This document shows, in pieces, positions 29,230 to 37,804 of a DNA stretch of 64,000 bases (the stretch's first letter is position 1; every line of letters starts with the position of its first letter). The position numbers were made by a program, and so were the translations under genes. The notes below the pieces were generated by a model. That model saw only the letters and a program-made list of their open reading frames with translations, searched no databases and was not told the DNA's origin. The DNA comes from Variovorax dokdonensis (GTDB taxonomy: Bacteria > Pseudomonadota > Gammaproteobacteria > Burkholderiales > Burkholderiaceae_C): NCBI RefSeq assembly GCF_030316895.1, contig NZ_JASZYV010000003.1, positions 372,001 through 436,000 of the forward strand, given 5' to 3'.

Positions 29230-29705
29230 CAGCCCTGGGGCTGCGCCACCTTGCCATCGCTGGCGCACGTCTTGCGCAGCGACTGGCGGGCGCTTTCGAG
29301 CGCCGCTTCCAGGTCTTCGAGCCGGTAGGGCTTCTGCAGCCAGATGGCGTTGTTGCCAGGTGGCCGCGGCTGGCCGGTGGCGAAGATCACTTCCAGCGGC
29401 GATCGCGCGCTTTGGCGGATGGTCTGCACCAGCTCGTCGCCAGACAGGCCCGGCAGGCCGATGTCGGTGATGAGCACGTCGAAGGCGCCGTCCAGGAAAC
29501 GCGAGCGCGCCACCTCGGCGCTGCTCGCGCCGGCCGCGAAATGGCCCAGCGCCTGCAGCGCGCCCGTCGTGGTGGTCAGGGCGCTGGGATCGTCTTCGAC
29601 AACCAGTATTCGTAGCTTCCCGCTCATCTGGCCGGTGTCACCGGCTTGGCCACTGGCCGGTTCGGCTGAATCTGACTCGGACGCCCTCTTGTTCATGCCT
29701 GACAT
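29226..29705 (-). CDS. stand-alone receiver-domain protein
   Basis: 159 residues from ATG 29705 (29696 is an alternative). After a polar N-terminal tail of about 28 residues comes one CheY-like receiver: acidic E37-D38-D39, phospho-acceptor D81 in LITDIGLPGLSG, T110 in FATGQ, K125 in LQKPYR. No output domain. Its stop overlaps the end of the kinase gene by 4 bp on the opposite strand. It may take phosphoryl groups from a hybrid kinase elsewhere; partner unknown. Confidence 0.85.
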   Translation of the reverse strand: MSGMNKRASESDSAEPASGQAGDTGQMSGKLRILVVEDDPSALTTTTGALQALGHFAAGASSAEVARSRFLDGAFDVLITDIGLPGLSGDELVQTIRQSARSPLEVIFATGQPRPPGNNAIWLQKPYRLEDLEAALESARQSLRKTCASDGKVAQPQGC

Positions 29706-29884
29706 CGTGGGCGCTTCGGACGCGAATTGCTCCCGGCGCGCGGCGCATGGTCGTGTAGGACGGCAGCGGTGGTGGGTCGTGACTGCCCCTCCACCCTTCT
29801 GATGGCCTACGCCGAATAAATGCAACAAAAGTTTTCAGCTCGTGCAAGAATTCCCAGCGTTCTGGCACGTATGAGAGGACCTGG

Positions 29885-31396
29885 ATGTTGACGATGCGAA
29901 ACGACGCGGCGAGTGTCGGCCCTCGACTTGCATCAAGCCTCGCGCTGCTTGCTCTGGCCGTCATCGTGCTGGTCGGCCCGCGGCTGTACTTTGCCGGCCT
30001 GGGCCTGCCGATCCAGGTGGGCGACGCGCTGTTTTTCATCCCCACCGCGTTGCAGCACCTGCTGACGGGGGAGTTGTCGAACCCCTACATGAGCCCGATC
30101 CAGGCCGGCGGCGGTCCATACACCTGGCATGGCTGGCTCTATCCGATGGCGCTGAGCTGGATGGGCCACGGGTCGGGCGTGCACGCGGTGCGTGGCCTGC
30201 TGGTGCTGGACACCCTCCTGATTGCGCTGGCCTCCTTGATCCTGGCGTGGAAGGTCAGCACCGTCCGCGCGCCGCTGCTGCTCAAGTTGGCCACGATCGT
30301 CTGCGGCTGCGGCTTGCTCGTCATCAGTGCAGGCCGGCCGGAAGTGATGGCGCAACTGCTGCTCGTGCTGTGGCTGGCCGTCGTGCGTTGGCCCATGGAC
30401 CGGCACTCGGAGATCGCCACTGCCGTGCTGCTGGCGCTGATCGCCGTGGCGCAACCCACCATCGCCCTGCTGGGCGGTGTGCTCTTCGCCATCCATCGCA
30501 CCTGGGTCGGCACAACGCGCGAGGCTGTACCGGCGATTGCCTGGATCGCCGCTTCGTCCATCGCGCTGGCCTTGCTGCTGACGGCGCTGATCTACCCGTG
30601 GCCCCTGGCGGACCTGGCCCATGGGCTCGTCGAGCAGGCGCGCAGCCTGTCAAGACGCGACGACGGCGACTTCTTCATGATCTACGTCGGGTTGGCAAGC
30701 AGCCCCATCCAGATCGTCTGGCTGGTCCTGGCGGTGGCCCTCGGTGCGGTGATGTACGCGCGCGGGCCCGCGGGCCGGCCGGCCTCGTGGCTGTTCTATC
30801 CGCTCGTTGTGCTGGGGGCCTTTCTCGCGTGGCGCTTCGGCATGCGCATCTCGTACACCGCGTACAACCTCTGGGTGTTCTTCCCGCTCGTGGCCTACGC
30901 CATGCTGGTTGCCGCCAGCACCGAACGGCTGAAGCCGTTTCATCGCTTCTTTGCAGCGGCGCTGGTGGGCATGGCCCTGGTGCTGCTGTTGGCGCAAGTG
31001 CGCACGCTGATCACGCTGGATCGCTCTGCGCAGGACATGGCCAGCCTGGATCAACTCGTGCAGCAGGTCGAGGCCGATCTGAAGGCCGGCAGGCGCGTGG
31101 CCATCAGCCCCAACCTGGCGCTGGCCCGCTTCGACTGGCACACCCGCCGCAACGTGTCGGTGATGCCGTTGAACGACATCCAGAAAGCCGGAGCGGCCGA
31201 TGTCGTCTATCTGAACCAGGCCTCCACCGGCAAGCGCAGCGCGCCCCGGTACGAGGGCTGGCGCATCGACGGCGACCACTACATGGATGCCCTTCAACTG
31301 CGCGGCATCCGCATCGCCAATACGCCGCTGTCCTATGCCTATGCGCGCTACGTGCGATCCGGGATGCCCGGTGCGGCCAAGGCGCCGGCCGACTGA
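29885..31396 (+). CDS. polytopic membrane protein, probable GT-C glycosyltransferase
   Basis: 503 residues with about ten hydrophobic segments and a C-terminal outside domain of about 120 residues. The first loop after helix 1 carries an Asp (LPIQVGDALFFIPTA), where GT-C enzymes place their catalytic acidic residue. ATG 29885 has AGAGGA 6 nt upstream. No family name is secure. It sits at the edge of a locus with three similar proteins, a UbiA fusion and an SMR-type transporter, so a lipid-phosphate-sugar-dependent transferase is the best guess. Its 3' end overlaps the next, convergent gene by 49 bp. Confidence 0.65.
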   Translation: MLTMRNDAASVGPRLASSLALLALAVIVLVGPRLYFAGLGLPIQVGDALFFIPTALQHLLTGELSNPYMSPIQAGGGPYTWHGWLYPMALSWMGHGSGVHAVRGLLVLDTLLIALASLILAWKVSTVRAPLLLKLATIVCGCGLLVISAGRPEVMAQLLLVLWLAVVRWPMDRHSEIATAVLLALIAVAQPTIALLGGVLFAIHRTWVGTTREAVPAIAWIAASSIALALLLTALIYPWPLADLAHGLVEQARSLSRRDDGDFFMIYVGLASSPIQIVWLVLAVALGAVMYARGPAGRPASWLFYPLVVLGAFLAWRFGMRISYTAYNLWVFFPLVAYAMLVAASTERLKPFHRFFAAALVGMALVLLLAQVRTLITLDRSAQDMASLDQLVQQVEADLKAGRRVAISPNLALARFDWHTRRNVSVMPLNDIQKAGAADVVYLNQASTGKRSAPRYEGWRIDGDHYMDALQLRGIRIANTPLSYAYARYVRSGMPGAAKAPAD

Positions 31397-32703
31397 GGCC
31401 TGGCGGCGGCGCCGCGCAGCAATGCGGTCAGCAGCGCCAGCATCAGCAAGCCGCCGAAGAACACATACGACTGCAGGACGTTGAGCCGGGAATCGGCCAA
31501 GGGCCGCGTCGCGTCGAGCAGCGACTGGCTGACCAGCACATAAGCCACGAACAAGGCCGGCACGCTCGCGACGCCCCAGGGCCGCCGTTCGAGCACCGCA
31601 GGCAATGCGAGCGCAAAGATCGGAAAGAGCACGCCGTAGTGGTGCGTCCAGGCAATGGGCGAGGCCATGGTCAGGGCCAGCATCACAAGGCCCAGATGCA
31701 GTGCCGTCGGCGTGGCCGTTCGCCCGAAGAGCAATCCGAAGCCCAGCAAGGCCACGGTCGACACCAGCGTCACCCCGTACACCAGCGGGTGATAGGGCGC
31801 GAACGAATTCGCCGTCCATGCCACGTTGCTGCCATTCAACAAGGCCCGGTTGATCAGTCCATTCATCGTCTGGTTGTCGAAGAATGCTTCGCCGCGCTGG
31901 CCGATGTAGGAAGCCACGGCCGCATAGTCCAGCACGTTCTGCAACCCGTACATGGCGATGGCCAGCACGCCGAACAGCGCCGTGGTGCCCGCGATGGCGG
32001 CGGTCAGGCCCCACTGGCGCCGCAGCATCGCCCACGGAACGATCACCAGCCAGTGCGGCTTGACGATGCAGCACAAGCCGATGCAAACGCCGGCCGCCAC
32101 CGGCGCACCGCGCAGCCACGCCCACAGGCCCAGCGCCGCCAGCAGCGTCATGATGGTCTGGATCTGTCCCAGCGTTTCCGACAAGGCGATGGGGTAGAAG
32201 CAGATGGCACTGGCGGTACCCGCGGCCATCGCCGCCAGCCATTGCGGCAAGGACAGCGGCAGATTGCGCTCGGCCGGCGAGCGGGACGCATCGATCAGCA
32301 GGGCCGAGAACACCAGTCCGATCAGCGGCACACAGGCCCGTGAGATGACCTGGGCAGCCACCAGCAACGTATCGGTGCCCACGGAAAAAGCACGCTGCAG
32401 CAAATCGAAACCCACGAGCGAGGTCAACGGGTACTGGAACTTGATGTGCTGCTCGAAAAAGAGCACTTGGTAGATCCGCTCGCCCGGGTTCTCCCGCAGG
32501 AAGCGGATGGCCTCCAGCATCGGAGCCCAGGAATCGACGGCGCCGCGCGGCACGAGCACACGCAGGGCGTGGCGGAACGAACTGTTTTGCGGATGGCCAT
32601 CCAGCATGGACACCGCGAATCCCACCAAGAGGCCGCCCAGCACGAACAGCGCCCACATGCGCCAAGCGCGCCGGACGCCCGCGGCGCCTTTTTCGCTACC
32701 CAT
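31348..32703 (-). CDS. GT87-like polyprenol-phosphate-sugar glycosyltransferase, copy 1
   Basis: 451 residues from ATG 32703 (GGAGG 4 nt upstream). About ten membrane segments. It is a clear paralogue of the product of 36451-37800: both share DSWAPMLxAxxFL, FFEQxxKFQYPLTSL, ETLGQIQT/EVLGQIQT LMTLLAAL, CIVKPHW/CVVKPHW, ALTMASPIAW and HHYGVLFP in the same order. These are the marks of DUF2029/GT87 (GT-C fold) transferases such as PimE, which take a hexose or pentose from a polyprenyl-phosphate donor on the outer face of the inner membrane. Acceptor unknown. Confidence 0.8.
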   Translation of the reverse strand: MGSEKGAAGVRRAWRMWALFVLGGLLVGFAVSMLDGHPQNSSFRHALRVLVPRGAVDSWAPMLEAIRFLRENPGERIYQVLFFEQHIKFQYPLTSLVGFDLLQRAFSVGTDTLLVAAQVISRACVPLIGLVFSALLIDASRSPAERNLPLSLPQWLAAMAAGTASAICFYPIALSETLGQIQTIMTLLAALGLWAWLRGAPVAAGVCIGLCCIVKPHWLVIVPWAMLRRQWGLTAAIAGTTALFGVLAIAMYGLQNVLDYAAVASYIGQRGEAFFDNQTMNGLINRALLNGSNVAWTANSFAPYHPLVYGVTLVSTVALLGFGLLFGRTATPTALHLGLVMLALTMASPIAWTHHYGVLFPIFALALPAVLERRPWGVASVPALFVAYVLVSQSLLDATRPLADSRLNVLQSYVFFGGLLMLALLTALLRGAAARPQSAGALAAPGIPDRT

Positions 32704-32914
32704 TCCACCTCCGTCCAGTGATCTTTGGATTCTGCAGCGCACCCCTGCCCTTCATGCCTTTTTTGGGACTAGGCCAAGTGGCAGGGAAAAGCGTGCAACA
32801 AGCCTGCCAAAAGGAGAGTTGTGTCATGAGGTGACATAGATTAACCTTTTGTATTAAGTATTCCTACCACCCTCGCGACGGCGGGCCGGTGGACAGCCAA
32901 CCGCCCTGCGCTCC

Positions 32915-33289
32915 ATGAACCTCGCCACTTTTTCCATCATCCTGGCCGGCGTCTGCCTGAACTCGGCGGCGCAGTTGCTCCTCAAGGCCGGGGCCAGGGC
33001 GATCGGCCACGTCTCCCTGGGTAGCGCGGCATCGACGATGGCCGCCACATGGGCCGCCGCCACGCAACCGTGGATCGTCATCGGCCTCTTTTGCTACTTC
33101 GTGAGCGCCGGCCTGTGGATCGTCGCCCTGACGCGCGTGGACATCACGGTCGCCTACCCGATGCTTTCCATGGGCTACGTGATCGCGGCGCTGCTGGCCT
33201 GGCAGTTCTTCGGCGAGCAACTCACGCTCTCCCGCGTCCTGGGGATCTCGATCATCCTGATCGGCGTCGTCGTGCTGGCCAGAGGCTGA
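32915..33289 (+). CDS. SMR/EamA-type four-helix membrane transporter (ArnE/F-like)
   Basis: 124 residues and four membrane helices, with QLLLKAGARAIG after helix 1, AYPMLSMGYVIAALLAWQFFGE in helix 3 and LGISIILIGV in helix 4. This is the EamA/small-multidrug-resistance fold. In this setting (23 bp before a HAD-UbiA gene, among GT-C genes) a flippase for a lipid-linked sugar, as proposed for ArnE/ArnF, is more likely than drug efflux. It heads a rightward operon of four genes. The AT-rich 200 bp before it holds the probable promoter, with TGTCA/TGACA arms at 32822-32836. Confidence 0.75.
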   Translation: MNLATFSIILAGVCLNSAAQLLLKAGARAIGHVSLGSAASTMAATWAAATQPWIVIGLFCYFVSAGLWIVALTRVDITVAYPMLSMGYVIAALLAWQFFGEQLTLSRVLGISIILIGVVVLARG

Positions 33290-33312
33290 GGCCGTAGGCA
33301 AGGAGAAACTTG

Positions 33313-34737
33313 GTGAGCACTTCGAACACGTTGTATGTAGATCTGGACGGCTCCCTGATCGCCACCGACCTGCTGCACGAGTCCACGCTCAAGCTGCTGC
33401 GGGTGTCGCCGCGGTCGCTGCTCGATCTGCCCAAGTGGCTCATGCAGGGCAAGGCCAGGCTCAAGCGCGAGATTGCCTCGCGGGTCGACATCGACGTGAC
33501 GACCCTGCCCTACCGCAACGAGGTCGTCCAGTTCGTCCGCGATGCGAAGGCCAGCGGCCGGCGCACCGTTCTGGTCACGGCCAGCGACCGGCAGTTCGCG
33601 CAGGGCGTTGCACAGCATCTGGGGCTGTTCGATGACGTGATCGCATCCGACGGCCTGGCCAACATCAGCGGCGCGCGCAAGCTGCAGGCGATCAATGCCG
33701 ATGCCGAAGGCCAGGCGTTTTGCTACCTGGGCGACCACGCGGTGGACCTGGACGTCTGGCGCGGCGCAGACAGCGCGGCCGTGGTCAGCCGCTCTTCCTC
33801 GCTCTTGCGGCGCGCCTCCAGCGCCACACGGGTCGAGGCCCACATCGAACCGCCTGCGGTGCCCATCAAGCGTTACCTGTACGCGATGCGCGTGCACCAA
33901 TGGCTCAAGAACATCCTGGTCTTCCTGCCGCTCTTGCCGGTGCTGCATGAACTGACCGCCAGCGTGGTCGGTCACGCATTGCTGGCCTTCGTGGCGTTCG
34001 GCCTCATGGCCTCGGGCATCTACGTGCTCAACGACCTGCTCGACCTGGAGTCCGACCGCAAGCACAAGCGCAAGCGATTCCGGCCGTTTGCCTCCGGCGA
34101 AATCCCCGTGCGCACCGGCGTGATGATGTGCCTGGGTCTTTGCGGCGGCTCGCTCCTGCTGTCGGTGCTGCTGATCAACCTGCCGTTCCTGTGCGTGCTG
34201 ATCGCGTACATGCTGCTCACCACGGCCTATTCGTTCTTCCTCAAGCGCCGGGCGATCGTCGACGTGTTCTCGCTGGCCAGCCTCTACACGATCCGTGTCG
34301 TGGCGGGCGCCGCCGCCACCGGGCTGCCGCTGTCGCTGTGGATCCTGTCTTTCTCGCTGTTCATCTTCCTGAGCCTGGCGCTGGCCAAGCGCTACGTGGA
34401 ACTGTCCGGCACGCCGGCAGAGGTCATGCAGATGGCCCGCGACCGCAACTACCACCTGAGCGACGTGCCGCTGGTGCTTGCCGGCGGCGTGGCGGCCGGC
34501 CAGATGGCCGCGTTGCTGCTGTGCCTGTACCTTCAGGACCAGCAGATGCTCGAGCGCTACGCGCAGCCCCACGCCTTGTGGATCCTGGTCCCGGTGTTCC
34601 TGTTCTGGATCATGCGCATCTGGCTGAAGGCGGTGCGGCACGCCTTGCACGACGATCCGGTCGTGTTCGCCGCTCGCGACTGGGTGAGTCGGTTGTCGGT
34701 AGGTATTGCCGCAGTGGCGTTCTGGTTCGCGGGGTAG
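33313..34737 (+). CDS. HAD phosphatase-UbiA prenyltransferase fusion, polyprenyl-phosphate phosphoribosyltransferase-like
   Basis: 474 residues from GTG 33313 (AGGAG 7 nt upstream). The N-terminal HAD domain (1-165) has the nucleophile motif D10-L-D12-G-S-L, T89 in VLVTA and the GDxxxD motif (G140-D141...D145), so it should be an active phosphatase. The C-terminal UbiA domain (about 190-470) has the prenyl-diphosphate motif N240-D-x-x-D244-x-x-x-D248 and KHKRKRFRPFASGEI. That sequence resembles DPPR synthases (Rv3806c, NoeC), which join phosphoribosyl pyrophosphate to a polyprenyl phosphate. The fused phosphatase could remove the 5-phosphate of the product. Substrates are inferred from family resemblance. 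Confidence 0.82.
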   Translation: MSTSNTLYVDLDGSLIATDLLHESTLKLLRVSPRSLLDLPKWLMQGKARLKREIASRVDIDVTTLPYRNEVVQFVRDAKASGRRTVLVTASDRQFAQGVAQHLGLFDDVIASDGLANISGARKLQAINADAEGQAFCYLGDHAVDLDVWRGADSAAVVSRSSSLLRRASSATRVEAHIEPPAVPIKRYLYAMRVHQWLKNILVFLPLLPVLHELTASVVGHALLAFVAFGLMASGIYVLNDLLDLESDRKHKRKRFRPFASGEIPVRTGVMMCLGLCGGSLLLSVLLINLPFLCVLIAYMLLTTAYSFFLKRRAIVDVFSLASLYTIRVVAGAAATGLPLSLWILSFSLFIFLSLALAKRYVELSGTPAEVMQMARDRNYHLSDVPLVLAGGVAAGQMAALLLCLYLQDQQMLERYAQPHALWILVPVFLFWIMRIWLKAVRHALHDDPVVFAARDWVSRLSVGIAAVAFWFAG

Positions 34738-34740
34738 CCA

Positions 34741-36441
34741 GTGCGGCCGGGCCATCCAGCGGGTCGGATGACCGGCGACGAAAACGATGGAACCTGGCCC
34801 AATGCAGTTCTCGGCAAGCCACTGCAGGCACTCGCGATTGCCGCATCGATCTCGGCATTGACGCTGTGGCTGACCGGGTTCGTCTATGGCTCGAACCTCA
34901 ACCTGTTCAACATCCCGTTCGTCGAGCGATTCCTCGAACGCGAGGAGTTTGCGGCAGACGCTTTCGTGACTTCCCTGGATGGGTTCACGAGCGCGGTATG
35001 GCCGCCCATGCGCTGGCTCGCGTTGTACGTGTCTGCGCCAACGCTTTTCCTGCTTGCGCACATCGCCACGAGATTCGCGACAGTGCTGGCGCTGTTGCTT
35101 CTGGTGCGGCGGTTCGAGCGCGAGCCATGGGCCATGACCGCCTCGGTCTTGATGGTCGCCCTGGCCATGATCCTGATGGAGCATTCGCCGGTCGGCATCC
35201 ATCAGATGTTCATCGATGCGTTCACCCATTCCATGTTGACGTGGCCGTTGATCTTCCTGCTCCTGGGCACGCTGCCCACGAGCCGCTTTCGGCTGTCCGC
35301 GGTCATCCTCGCTCTGCTGCTGGACATCAACGCATTCGTAGGGCTGTGGATGCTGGCCTTGGCGATCGCCCTGCGCGGGCGGGAGTTTTGGCTCGCGAAC
35401 CGGCGCGTCCGCGTTCAGAGCACCGTTCTGTTTCTGCTTTTCGCCTTGCCTGTGGTTGCCTGGATCCTGGGCTCCATGGTGCATACCGGCGTGGCGACAT
35501 CGTTCAGCTACCGGCAATACGTGCGCGAGTACTTCCCCCAGCACTTCCTGATCGAAGCCGCATCGACCCGCAGCCTGATTCGTGAGGGCCTGTACCTGGC
35601 CGCGGGTTGGCTGGCTGCGGGCCTGATCGATCACACGGCGTTCTGGCGCCGCGCGCTGGCCTGCCTCGCGGCGATCTTTCTGCTGGGATGCGTTCTGCCC
35701 TATCTGTTCGATTCACGAATCGTCTTCAACCTGCATCTGCTGCGGGTGGACGGCGTTCTCATCGCCGTCAGCCTCATCGTTCAGAGCCTTGCCTTCGTGC
35801 GGATGATTCGCACCACGTCGAACTGGTCCTACCGCCTGCTGCTGGCGCTGGTTGCCGCATCTGCCTTCGCCTTGCCGCTGAGCATTTCCTTGGGGCTGGG
35901 CGCCTTGCTGATCCTTGCCTTCCATGCGTGGGTCGTGCAGCGGCACGCACTCCAGCAACTGCGCCCCTATGCCCAGCGCCTGCCCCGCATCGCCCGGGCT
36001 GCGCCCATCACCGCAGCCTTGCTTTCGTGTGCGCTCGTCCTGCTGGCCACCTGGCGCGCCGTGGCCGTGCTGCCCGCGCCCAAGCCTCCGCTCGGCGCCT
36101 CGTGGGACCAGGTGGCCGCCACAATCCGGCAAGACGGTGGCCCCGGCCCCTACCTGGTGCCGCTGGGGGACGACGGGGACGTCTTCCTGCTGCAGGCGCA
36201 ACGCCGGCCCTGGGTGAGCTGGAAGGAAGGCGCCGCGGTCATGTGGAACCCCGGCTTCTTTGCGCAGTGGCACGCCAGGCACAGCGCGGTCATGCAGTTG
36301 AAAACGCCGCAAGCGCTGCTGGGCTATGCACAAGCGAATGGCATCGCACAGGTCGTGCTCAAGACACCCGCAGACTGCGGACCCGCGTTCCATGAGGCAC
36401 TCAGGACCACCGACTATGTCTGGTGCAGCACGGTCCGCTGA
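34741..36441 (+). CDS. polytopic membrane protein of unknown function in glycosylation locus
   Basis: Up to 566 residues. The start is either GTG 34741, 3 bp behind the UbiA gene, or ATG 34768; neither has a strong Shine-Dalgarno. About eleven membrane segments are followed by an outside C-terminal domain of about 120 residues (from about 440). The first loop (IPFVERFLEREEFAADAF) resembles large uncharacterised bacterial membrane proteins with GT-C-like topology. No catalytic motif was identified. Co-transcription with its neighbours is likely given the 3-bp and 9-bp gaps. Confidence 0.65.
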   Translation: MRPGHPAGRMTGDENDGTWPNAVLGKPLQALAIAASISALTLWLTGFVYGSNLNLFNIPFVERFLEREEFAADAFVTSLDGFTSAVWPPMRWLALYVSAPTLFLLAHIATRFATVLALLLLVRRFEREPWAMTASVLMVALAMILMEHSPVGIHQMFIDAFTHSMLTWPLIFLLLGTLPTSRFRLSAVILALLLDINAFVGLWMLALAIALRGREFWLANRRVRVQSTVLFLLFALPVVAWILGSMVHTGVATSFSYRQYVREYFPQHFLIEAASTRSLIREGLYLAAGWLAAGLIDHTAFWRRALACLAAIFLLGCVLPYLFDSRIVFNLHLLRVDGVLIAVSLIVQSLAFVRMIRTTSNWSYRLLLALVAASAFALPLSISLGLGALLILAFHAWVVQRHALQQLRPYAQRLPRIARAAPITAALLSCALVLLATWRAVAVLPAPKPPLGASWDQVAATIRQDGGPGPYLVPLGDDGDVFLLQAQRRPWVSWKEGAAVMWNPGFFAQWHARHSAVMQLKTPQALLGYAQANGIAQVVLKTPADCGPAFHEALRTTDYVWCSTVR

Positions 36442-36450
36442 ATCGCCACC

Positions 36451-37800
36451 ATGAGCGCGCACCCCATGAATACGCCGCCGTCGTTCGCCGCTCGACGCCA
36501 GCAGTTCCGATGCTGGCGCTTCTGGCTGCTGCTGGTGGTGGGCGCCACCGCGTTGAACGATGTCGTGCTGCGGCTGGCAGGCTTGGGCGCAGACTCCACG
36601 ATTCGAACGGCGCAGCTTCTGCTGACCAACCAGTCGTATCTCGATTCATGGGCGCCGATGCTCAAGGCTTCGGACTTCCTGATCGCGCACCCGGACACGT
36701 CGACCTTCTATCAAACGATCTTCTTCGAGCAGCGCGTCAAGTTCCAGTATCCGCTGACCTCGCTGCTGATCATCGACATTCCTCGGCGCCTGCTGGGCGT
36801 GGACGCGGCCGTGATCATCAAGCTGCTGCTGTATCTGTCGCGATTGGCGGTGCCGGCCATCGGCCTGGCCTTTGCAGCGCTCATGAAGAATGCGCTGGCC
36901 GAAACCCGATCTGGCGACGCGCGGACCGGCCTTCTGAATGCCTGGATCGCCGTGGGCGTGGGTGTGTTGAGCGCCGCGCTCTTCTATCCCATCGCCCGCT
37001 CCGAAGTCCTGGGCCAGATCCAGACGCTCATGACGCTGCTGGCCGCGCTGGCACTCCTGGCGTGGCAGCGCGGCGCCAGGTTCACTTCGGGCCTCTTGCT
37101 GGGCTTGTGCTGCGTCGTCAAGCCCCACTGGGCGGTGCTGCTGGCTTGGGCAGTGCTGCGGCGCCAGTGGCAGTTCGCCTCTGCGGCGGCGGCCGTGATG
37201 TGCGGATCGCTTCTGGTTGCCTGGGCCTTCTACGGCGCCGGGAACGTCCTGGGCTACGTCTCCGTTGTCGAGTTCATCGGCCGGCACGGCGAGAGCTTCT
37301 TTGCCAATCAGTCGGTCAACGGCCTGGTCAACCGCATGCTCTTCAATGGCAACAACACCGAGTGGGACGCGCACGCGTTTGCGCCCTTCCACCCGGTGGT
37401 GTATGCGGCAACCGTGAGCTCGACGGTGATCCTCCTGCTCTTCGCGCTGCTCTGGAGGCGGCGAGACGAACCGACGGCGCTGCATCTTTGCGTGGCCTTG
37501 CTCGCGCTCACCATGGCGTCACCGATCGCCTGGGAGCATCACTACGGCGTGCTCTTTCCGATGTATGCGCTGGCCTTGCCTGCCATGCTGGATCGCCGGC
37601 CGCTGGGCAGCGCGACCCTGCCCATCCTGGCCTTGACCTACCTGCTGACCAGCCAGTCCTTCTCGCCCTTGACGAACCTGCTGGCCCAGACGCGTTGGAA
37701 CGTGCTTCAGTCGTACCAGCTGTTCGGCGCGGCCCTGATGCTATGGCTGGTCGCGCGCCTGGCGAGAGACTCGGCCAGGCATGGCGCGGCCACACCTTGA
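36451..37800 (+). CDS. GT87-like polyprenol-phosphate-sugar glycosyltransferase, copy 2
   Basis: 449 residues from ATG 36451 (ATG 36466 possible). Same GT-C topology and the same ordered signature motifs as the protein of 31348-32703, including an Asp-Ser-Trp in the first outside loop where the catalytic acid is expected. It is last in the rightward operon with the SMR-type transporter, the HAD-UbiA fusion and the preceding membrane protein. Two diverged paralogues in one locus suggest two successive sugar additions or two acceptors. Confidence 0.8.
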   Translation: MSAHPMNTPPSFAARRQQFRCWRFWLLLVVGATALNDVVLRLAGLGADSTIRTAQLLLTNQSYLDSWAPMLKASDFLIAHPDTSTFYQTIFFEQRVKFQYPLTSLLIIDIPRRLLGVDAAVIIKLLLYLSRLAVPAIGLAFAALMKNALAETRSGDARTGLLNAWIAVGVGVLSAALFYPIARSEVLGQIQTLMTLLAALALLAWQRGARFTSGLLLGLCCVVKPHWAVLLAWAVLRRQWQFASAAAAVMCGSLLVAWAFYGAGNVLGYVSVVEFIGRHGESFFANQSVNGLVNRMLFNGNNTEWDAHAFAPFHPVVYAATVSSTVILLLFALLWRRRDEPTALHLCVALLALTMASPIAWEHHYGVLFPMYALALPAMLDRRPLGSATLPILALTYLLTSQSFSPLTNLLAQTRWNVLQSYQLFGAALMLWLVARLARDSARHGAATP

Positions 37801-37804
37801 GCCG

